From contig CAIVRH010000012.1 of NCBI GenBank assembly GCA_903908285.1, positions 1 to 64,000 of the forward strand: a stretch of DNA of 64,000 nucleotides. The letters are read 5' to 3'. This stretch comes from an uncultured candidate division Zixibacteria bacterium. Lineage in GTDB: Bacteria; Zixibacteria; MSB-5A5; SM1-73. Shown piece after piece: positions 59,023-64,000 of the stretch (positions are counted from its first letter, which is position 1; every line of letters starts with the position of its first letter). The notes under the pieces were generated by a model that was given only the letters and a program-made list of their open reading frames with translations, ran no database searches and had not been told where the DNA came from. Made by a program: the position numbers and the translations under genes.

Positions 59023-59799
59023 ATGTCTACTGCAAATTCAAGAGTCTACATCGATCTTGTGAATGTGACAAAAATCTATCCATCCAAGGATGGGGAAAGA
59101 ATCGGTGTCTCCAATATTAACATGACCGTTCAAAAGGATGAGTTAGTTGCAGTAGTGGGTCACAGTGGATGCGGAAAGACTACATTGTTGAATCTTGTTA
59201 GCGGGATTATTGGCCCTACAAGTGGGGTTGTGAAAATTGATGGAGTTGGAATTGTTGAACCACAATCAAATTGCGGGTTTGTATTCCAAGAATTCTCACT
59301 CTTTCCTTGGCGTACAGTAATTGAAAATGTTGAATTTGGTTTAGAGATTCGTGGGATTAATGGTGTCGAACGGAGAAAAACTGCTACGGAGTATCTTGAA
59401 CTAGTCGGGCTTCTCAACGTTAACAATTCCTATCCAGACGTTCTATCAGGAGGAATGAAACAACGTGTTGCTATTGCTAGAGCTCTAGCCTATAATCCTT
59501 CTATCCTCTTGATGGATGAACCGTTTGGTGCTCTGGATTCTCAAACAAGAGAAGAAATGCAAGAGGAATTGTTGAAAATCTGGAATGAAACCCACAAAAC
59601 CATTATTTTCGTGACACATAGTATCCGCGAGGCGGTTTTCCTTGCCAAGCGAGTTTATCTAATGAAACTTCCGCAGAACACGATTCACAGAATCTATGAT
59701 GTTCCGTTAGCTTACCCTCGAGACTTAAAAACAAAAATCTCGAAAGAGATGAATGAGCTTGTGTTTGATATAGCCACAGAATTAAAAAGCTCCGATTAA
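59023..59799 (+). CDS. ABC transporter ATPase (SsuB/TauB family)
   Basis: This 258-residue ATPase powers the importer encoded upstream. It has Walker A GHSGCGKTT, the Q loop FVFQEFSLFPW, signature LSGGMKQRVAIARAL, Walker B ILLMDEPFGALD and the H loop FVTHSIREAVFLA. It follows the lipoprotein gene by 25 bp and ends the cassette. The ATG has no strong ribosome-binding site. Base use is AT-rich like the rest of the cassette. Confidence 0.94.
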   Translation: MSTANSRVYIDLVNVTKIYPSKDGERIGVSNINMTVQKDELVAVVGHSGCGKTTLLNLVSGIIGPTSGVVKIDGVGIVEPQSNCGFVFQEFSLFPWRTVIENVEFGLEIRGINGVERRKTATEYLELVGLLNVNNSYPDVLSGGMKQRVAIARALAYNPSILLMDEPFGALDSQTREEMQEELLKIWNETHKTIIFVTHSIREAVFLAKRVYLMKLPQNTIHRIYDVPLAYPRDLKTKISKEMNELVFDIATELKSSD

Positions 59800-60174
59800 T
59801 CATTATTGGATTTGCACAATTTTGTTGATAATCAGTAATGTTAATATGTTATGTTATGGAATCAGACTTCACTTTCCACTCCCAGACAGGTATTTTTATA
59901 CTACACCATTTCCTCTGGACAATAATCCTCTGGATTCGTATGGAGGTCCAAAGGGAATAGAAATGAACATAAATTGTAAAGATGAATAATTTTCTCAACA
60001 TTTTCCTTGACAAGGAAACTTAATTTATTAAATTGCGTATCAAGGTGAAGTAATTAGGGTAGTTTCAACCTTAATGGAGGTGGATTCTTGGTGAGCTTAC
60101 AACTGCTTACAATTTATTGCGCAAATGATGGGACTATCATGCCCATTTTTGTCTCCACCTTCGTGGGAAGGAGG
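59800..60174. other. Upstream leader and spacer of the ABC-2 operon
   Basis: It contains a small TTCCTT/AAGGAA hairpin near 60003, AGGTGGA (about 60078) that can pair with TCCACCT (about 60153), and an ATGGG/CCCAT stem near 60128 followed by five T residues. These suggest a structured leader transcript beginning in or before this stretch. No gene is seen. Confidence 0.45.
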
Positions 60175-60248
60175 CTACTCTCGATATAAGCCCGCTAATA
60201 TAAGCAATTTTTTAACCGTGACTTATCGAGAGTAGGTCACGGTTTTTT
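60175..60248 (+). ncRNA. Structured leader: interleaved helices with an intrinsic terminator
   Basis: CTACTCTCGATA (60175-60186) is perfectly complementary to TATCGAGAGTAG (60224-60235). The second strand is the loop of a terminator hairpin AACCGTGAC (60214-60222) / GTCACGGTT (60236-60244) followed by T residues to 60248. The helices interleave, so they form either a pseudoknot or alternative folds. The terminator lies 22 bp before the ABC-2 ATPase start, so it can control that operon by attenuation. I match it to no riboswitch class I know. Confidence 0.75.
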
Positions 60249-60269
60249 GTTTTAGGGAAAGGAAAAAAT

Positions 60270-61292
60270 ATGAACTACGCAGTAGAGACTTTTGACTTGA
60301 ACCGGTCATTCAAACTGAAGAAAGCCAAAAACAAAAAAGAGAATAATAATACCCCGGGAAAATTGATTGCCCTGGATAACGCCAGCATAAAGATTCACCA
60401 GGGAGAACTGTTCGGACTATTGGGTCCCAACGGCGCCGGTAAGACCACCCTGATAAAAATACTCTCCACCCTCCTTCTCCCCTCCTCGGGCACCGCTTTG
60501 GTGGATGGTGTAGACGTGGTGAAACAACCGGACCAGGTGAGAAAGAGAATCAACATGGTGTCGGGCGGCGAGCACTGCGGATACGGGATCCTGAACGTGA
60601 GGGAGACTCTGTGGATGTTCTCGCAGTTCTACGGCATCCCCACCCAGGTGGCTCAAGCGAGGATCGACGTGTTATTGAAGATATTGAAGATGGAAGAGTT
60701 CGCCAAAACCAAGATCGGAAAACTCTCCACCGGACTTAGGCAGAAGCTGAACTTCATGCGCGGCTTCGTCTGCGGGCCCAAGATCATGTTTTTGGACGAG
60801 CCAACTTTGGGATTGGACGTGCAGATCGCCCGGGACGTGAGAGCCTACATCCGAACCTGGATGAAGGAAAACCCGGAGAGGACCGTTCTTTTGACCACCC
60901 ACTACATGGCGGAGGCGGACGAGCTTTGCGACCGGGTGGCGATCATCGACAAGGGAAAAGTAATGGTATGCGATACCCCCGGGAATTTGAAAAAAACTTT
61001 GGCCGGAGAAGCGGTGTTCAGAATCGAGGTTCCCTTGGCCGCCAACGGAATGGAGACGTTCGGTCAGATCTCCGGAGTAAAACAATTTGCCTACGAACAC
61101 AAAAGCCATCTGGGAAGAACCGAGCTTAAATTCATTCTCCACGATGAATCGGCCATCTCGAATGTGACCGAATTCTTGAGCAACAACAGCTCTAAGATAG
61201 TCTCTCTATCCAAGATGGAGCCGAGCTTGGAGGATGTGTTCGTAGCATTGGTAGGAAGAGGTTTGAAAGATGAAAACGGATCTCAAAACTAA
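60270..61292 (+). CDS. ABC-2 exporter ATPase (CcmA/DrrA-type)
   Basis: This 340-residue ATPase has Walker A GPNGAGKTT, signature LSTGLRQKLNFMRGF, Walker B IMFLDEPTLGLD and the H loop LLTTHYMAEADELCDRV. A C-terminal DUF4162-like tail (about 250-330) follows. It resembles ATPases of drug, lipid or polysaccharide exporters. GGGAAAGG precedes the ATG. It overlaps the first permease gene by 23 bp, and is governed by the leader at 60175-60248. Base composition returns to the window's usual GC level here, unlike the AT-rich cassette just upstream. Confidence 0.93.
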   Translation: MNYAVETFDLNRSFKLKKAKNKKENNNTPGKLIALDNASIKIHQGELFGLLGPNGAGKTTLIKILSTLLLPSSGTALVDGVDVVKQPDQVRKRINMVSGGEHCGYGILNVRETLWMFSQFYGIPTQVAQARIDVLLKILKMEEFAKTKIGKLSTGLRQKLNFMRGFVCGPKIMFLDEPTLGLDVQIARDVRAYIRTWMKENPERTVLLTTHYMAEADELCDRVAIIDKGKVMVCDTPGNLKKTLAGEAVFRIEVPLAANGMETFGQISGVKQFAYEHKSHLGRTELKFILHDESAISNVTEFLSNNSSKIVSLSKMEPSLEDVFVALVGRGLKDENGSQN

Positions 61293-62088
61293 TTTTAAAG
61301 CCATAATCGCCCGGGCATACGTGCGCATAATAGCCGCCAACCGGGAGCCCAGCTGGTGGTTTTCCGAAACGCTGCTTCCCATCTTAAGCACAGCGGCCTA
61401 CGTTTATGTATACAAAGCCCTCAAAGCTCCGCCGGAATACACCGGGTTTGTGATCCTGGGCGGGACCATGAGCGCCTACTGGATACAGGTGCTCTGGTCT
61501 ATGGCTGCTCAATTCTACTGGGAAAAGGAGATGGGTAATCTGGATCTGTACATGATCGCCCCGATTTCCCGGATGTCGATACTTTTGGGTATGGCCTTGG
61601 GGGGGATTATTCAAACCACCTCCCGGGCAGCCTTTATCTTTTTGACGGGGAGCCTGATCTTCAATGTCAGCTTTGCGGTGGTAAGCTTCCCCAAGCTCAT
61701 TGCGGTATTTTTCCTGACCCTGATAAGTCTCTATGGGCTGGGAATGCTCTTCTCATCGCTTTTCATGCTCTACGGCCGGGAGGCCTGGCACGGGGTGACG
61801 CTTTTGCAGGAACCGGTGCACCTGATTTCGGGATTTTTCTTCCCGGTGAGGAATTTGGGTTTCGTGGTAGGGGTGGTGGCATCGTTCATCCCGCTCACTC
61901 TGGGGTTGGATGCCATGCGACAGCTGGCCTTCAAAGCCGGAGCAGCGTCCGGATTTATCAACGTAAACTTGGAGCTCTCCGTGCTGGCGGTTTTGTGTGT
62001 CATCTTCCTGGTGACTTCCAAGTATGCCTTGGAGCTGATGGAGAAGTTGGGCAAGAAAGAGGGGAGGTTGACGTTGAGATGGCAATAA
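61270..62088 (+). CDS. ABC-2 type permease, first subunit
   Basis: This 272-residue membrane protein has about six helices and the ABC-2 pattern (AYVYVYKALKAPPEYTGFVILGGTMSAYWIQVL, YWEKEMGNLDLYMIAPISRMSILLGMALGG, GREAWHGVTLLQEPVHLISGFFFPV). The start lies inside the end of the ATPase gene, with GGAAGAGG upstream, so translation is probably coupled. It should pair with the second permease at 62353 to form a heterodimeric channel. The substrate is unknown. Confidence 0.92.
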   Translation: MKTDLKTNFKAIIARAYVRIIAANREPSWWFSETLLPILSTAAYVYVYKALKAPPEYTGFVILGGTMSAYWIQVLWSMAAQFYWEKEMGNLDLYMIAPISRMSILLGMALGGIIQTTSRAAFIFLTGSLIFNVSFAVVSFPKLIAVFFLTLISLYGLGMLFSSLFMLYGREAWHGVTLLQEPVHLISGFFFPVRNLGFVVGVVASFIPLTLGLDAMRQLAFKAGAASGFINVNLELSVLAVLCVIFLVTSKYALELMEKLGKKEGRLTLRWQ

Positions 62089-62106
62089 GAGTGATGGCGG
62101 ATTAAA

Positions 62107-62169
62107 ACCGTCCGCCGACCGCCGCAAAAACACAGGAAGATGGAAAAAGGAAGACAGGAATATGAAGAA
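62107..62169. repeat. Heptanucleotide array, ACCGTCC then GGAAGAT units
   Basis: Nine consecutive 7-bp steps: ACCGTCC, GCCGACC, GCCGCAA, AAACACA, GGAAGAT, GGAAAAA, GGAAGAC, AGGAATA, TGAAGAA. The unit sequence changes along the array but the 7-bp phase is kept. It lies between the two permease genes. Confidence 0.85.
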
Positions 62170-62190
62170 TTACTAATGACGGAGAAAAAA

Positions 62191-62302
62191 CCTAACCCCC
62201 TGTCTCCCCCATTTCAGGGGGACAAAATCGTTTCCCCCCTGATATCGGAGACCCGCAGGGGCGAAGATCCGTAGGAAGGGGGGAAATTAAAAGGGGGTTA
62301 AA
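62191..62302. repeat. Palindromic CCCCC-rich repeat between permease genes
   Basis: AACCCCCT near the left end pairs with AGGGGGTT near the right end, and TCCCCCATTTCAGGGGGA forms a local hairpin. It resembles the dispersed CCCCCT-type palindromes at 33237-33403. Confidence 0.6.
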
Positions 62303-62318
62303 GGGTGAGATGTAAAAG

Positions 62319-62353
62319 AAAATTCAAAACTTAAAATGAAAAACTAAAAGATA
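62319..62353. repeat. Heptanucleotide array, unit AAAACTA
   Basis: AAAATTC, AAAACTT, AAAATGA, AAAACTA and AAAGATA step by 7 bp and run straight into the ATG of the second permease (62353), leaving no ribosome-binding site. Confidence 0.85.
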
Positions 62354-63207
62354 TGTTTGAAAACACTAAAGACACTATAAGGACCATCCGGACTGCTGGA
62401 AAGTTAGGGTGGGCCATGGAATCCAACTGGACCGACCCGTTCCTTTTCGCCATTTATTCCGTGGTTCGGCCTATCGCGTCTTCTTTGATTCTAGTGGTAA
62501 TGTACTATGTCATCACCCGGGGGAAGACCAGCCTGGATCTGTTTGCCTTCATTTATGTGGGAAATGCCTTTTTCATGTACGTAGTCAACGTGCTGTTCGG
62601 AATCAGCTGGGTGATTCACGACGACCGGGAACACTACCAGATGATCCGGTACATCTATATCGCCCCGATGAAGATGTATTATTATCTGTTCGGGCGGGGC
62701 ATTGCCAAGATGGTCCTGACCACCCTGGCAGTGATCATCACCATAGCTTTCGGGATGCTGGCTTTGAAGATTCCGATAAACCTAATGACCATCAACTATC
62801 CTTTGCTTATATTTTCTGTATTGGTCGGCATTTTCATCATCACCTGTTTGGGGATACTTTTGGCGGGGATAAGCATGGTAACGGCTCACCACAGCTATGC
62901 GCTGACCGAGGGAATCGCCGGACTATTCTATCTCGCCTGCGGCGCCATCTATCCCATAGACATTTTACCGGTGTGGCTACAGTATATCTCCAAGTTGTTG
63001 CCCTTGACATACTGGCTGGAATTGGTAAGGAGAGCGATACTGGGGAAGAGCATCAGCACTACCCTGGGTGGTTATTCCGATTTTCAGCTGATTTTGATCA
63101 TGCTGGGGACCACCCTGGTGTTAGCCATGTTTTCCAATTACATCTACCGGTCGATCGAGCACATAGCGCGAAAGCACGGGAAGATAGACCAGCTGACCAA
63201 TTATTAG
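62353..63207 (+). CDS. ABC-2 type permease, second subunit
   Basis: This 284-residue membrane protein has about six helices and the ABC-2 signature regions (FLFAIYSVVRPIASSLILVVMYYVI, GISWVIHDDREHYQMIRYIYIAPMKMYYYLFGRGIAKMV, IAGLFYLACGAIYPIDILPVWLQY, LTYWLELVRRAILG). It completes the exporter with the ATPase and first permease. Unlike the tightly overlapped first two genes it is 264 bp downstream, separated by two 7-bp arrays and a palindromic repeat. The ATG lacks a Shine-Dalgarno site because an array abuts it. The terminator at 63301 ends the operon. Confidence 0.92.
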   Translation: MFENTKDTIRTIRTAGKLGWAMESNWTDPFLFAIYSVVRPIASSLILVVMYYVITRGKTSLDLFAFIYVGNAFFMYVVNVLFGISWVIHDDREHYQMIRYIYIAPMKMYYYLFGRGIAKMVLTTLAVIITIAFGMLALKIPINLMTINYPLLIFSVLVGIFIITCLGILLAGISMVTAHHSYALTEGIAGLFYLACGAIYPIDILPVWLQYISKLLPLTYWLELVRRAILGKSISTTLGGYSDFQLILIMLGTTLVLAMFSNYIYRSIEHIARKHGKIDQLTNY

Positions 63208-63251
63208 TATTATTCACAGTGTGAATGTGTGGATTCATTAAGAGATCTCTT

Positions 63252-63274
63252 GGGCAGGGTTAAATATCCTGCCC
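63252..63274 (+). other. Hairpin GGGCAGG / CCTGCCC
   Basis: A perfect 7-bp stem with a 9-nt loop downstream of the operon, without a T tract; it may be a mRNA-end stabiliser. Confidence 0.5.
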
Positions 63275-63300
63275 TATGGTTGAAAGTTACTGGTGCTCAT

Positions 63301-63335
63301 CGGGGCGGGAATTCATCCCGCCCCGATTTTGTTTT
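63301..63335 (+). terminator. Rho-independent terminator of the ABC-2 operon
   Basis: CGGGGCGGGA pairs perfectly with TCCCGCCCCG (loop ATTCA) and the T-rich ATTTTGTTTT follows. Confidence 0.9.
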
Positions 63336-63380
63336 CTCGGCAACCCTTGGTGCTTGACACTCAACCGAAATCCTGTTATC

Positions 63381-64000
63381 ATGCCCCTTCAAATTATGAG
63401 AATCCGGGTATTTACAATTCTATCGTTTTTGCTGCTGTGGTTTCCAGGCTCGGTCTTGGCTCTAACCAGGCAGGTGGCAATTACTATTGATGATCTTCCT
63501 GCGGTTCTGATGTCCAATCATCAGGATCAGCTGAAAACCAACCAGAGGATTCTTGAGGTCTTGGATAAATACCAGGTGAAAGCGACCGGTTTTGTGATTG
63601 GGAATAAAGTGCCGGGGAAATCGGACATCTTTGAGCTCTGGCTTAAGAGGGGTCAGGAACTGGGGAATCACACCTATTCTCATATGGATTTGGATCAAGT
63701 TGATGCGTCAACCTACGAGACGGACATCATCAAAGGTGCTTTCGAAATCGAAAAGCTTCTGTCCGGATACGATAAAAGTTTAAGATATTTCAGATTTCCC
63801 TATCTGCACACCGGGAGAAACACGGAAAAGGGTAATCAGGTTAGGGAATATTTAAAAGAGAATTGCTACACCATCGCGCCGGTTACCATCAACCCGTACG
63901 ACTGGGAATACAATTCCTGGTATGTGAAAGCCTGGGGATCGAATCAGAAAAATCAAAAGGAACATATAAAGAAAATATATCTGGAGCGGATTAAAACTTC
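63381..64000 (+). CDS. Polysaccharide deacetylase family protein (N-terminal part, cut by window end)
   Basis: At least 206 residues are open to the window edge. A signal peptide (about residues 6-27 from 63381) precedes a NodB-type domain: the metal Asp of AITIDDLP, the metal His pair in GNHTYSHMDLD, and the RYFRFPYLHTG motif. Such enzymes remove N- or O-acetyl groups from peptidoglycan, chitin-like or surface glycans in the periplasm or outside. Two in-frame ATGs (63381, 63396) lie close together and neither has a clear ribosome-binding site. The rest of the gene lies beyond the window. Confidence 0.85.
   Translation, partial: MPLQIMRIRVFTILSFLLLWFPGSVLALTRQVAITIDDLPAVLMSNHQDQLKTNQRILEVLDKYQVKATGFVIGNKVPGKSDIFELWLKRGQELGNHTYSHMDLDQVDASTYETDIIKGAFEIEKLLSGYDKSLRYFRFPYLHTGRNTEKGNQVREYLKENCYTIAPVTINPYDWEYNSWYVKAWGSNQKNQKEHIKKIYLERIKT

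Noticed and set aside
60007-60035. TTGACA with a possible -10 near 60026-60035 before the ABC-2 leader
   Set aside because: The -35 match is perfect but no -10 hexamer sits at an acceptable spacing, so I did not list a promoter.

Overview
The window looks like a contig from an uncultured Gram-negative bacterium. Many secreted proteins end in a type I dockerin pair (core motif VDIGDVVYLINYLFK), next to a GWxTD-like lipoprotein, an outer-membrane barrel, a GT9 heptosyltransferase and an MsbA-like flippase. That combination is typical of candidate phyla of the FCB group, with candidate division Zixibacteria the best guess (inference). No cohesin or scaffoldin is visible. Base composition is mixed: most genes are moderately GC-rich, but about 4.5-6.3 kb and 54.2-60.2 kb read clearly AT-richer.

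Layout. 0-6.5 kb: a 123-bp tandem repeat, tRNA-Asp, an S23-type four-helix-bundle gene, tRNA-Val, two envelope-polysaccharide genes (polyprenyl sugar-phosphate transferase and GT4) and a HepT/MntA toxin-antitoxin pair. 6.5-17 kb: a gingipain-type C25 peptidase, a signal-peptide-bearing L-isoaspartyl methyltransferase, a beta-helix/dockerin protein and an S74-type adhesin/dockerin pair. 17-24.6 kb: uvrB, a lipoprotein, a kinase-less PAS protein with a single-domain response regulator, a short asparaginase and a seven-repeat FG-GAP protein. 25-34.6 kb: a fourteen-repeat FG-GAP protein, tRNA-His, pyruvate phosphate dikinase, a Mut7-C protein, an MsbA-like transporter and GT9. 34.7-40.4 kb: Mth938-like, GWxTD-like, barrel, RodZ-like, Maf and Dtd genes. 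40.6-54.2 kb: an exopeptidome island of two C1 proteins, one M6 and one C25 peptidase sharing C-terminal modules, interrupted by rtcA. 54.8-60 kb: an ORF6N gene, a cluster of three strong hairpins and an AT-rich NMT1/SsuABC-type ABC cassette. 60-64 kb: an ABC-2 exporter operon behind a structured leader, then the start of a polysaccharide deacetylase.

How the genes work together (inference): surface polysaccharide synthesis and export, plus a secreted set of peptidases and propeller proteins that share a Cys-ended dockerin, suggest a cell-surface protein-degrading or adhesive programme.

The strongest unexplained signal is a scattered set of at least fourteen intergenic arrays with a strict 7-bp period. 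Their unit sequence differs from place to place but their unit length does not, and they often abut start or stop codons. Other items worth attention are an interleaved-helix leader RNA (60175-60248), three consecutive perfect hairpins (55485-55589), a C1 peptidase homologue with its catalytic Cys replaced by Ser, and palindromic elements that twice sit beside a broken 5' end of a glycosyltransferase gene.
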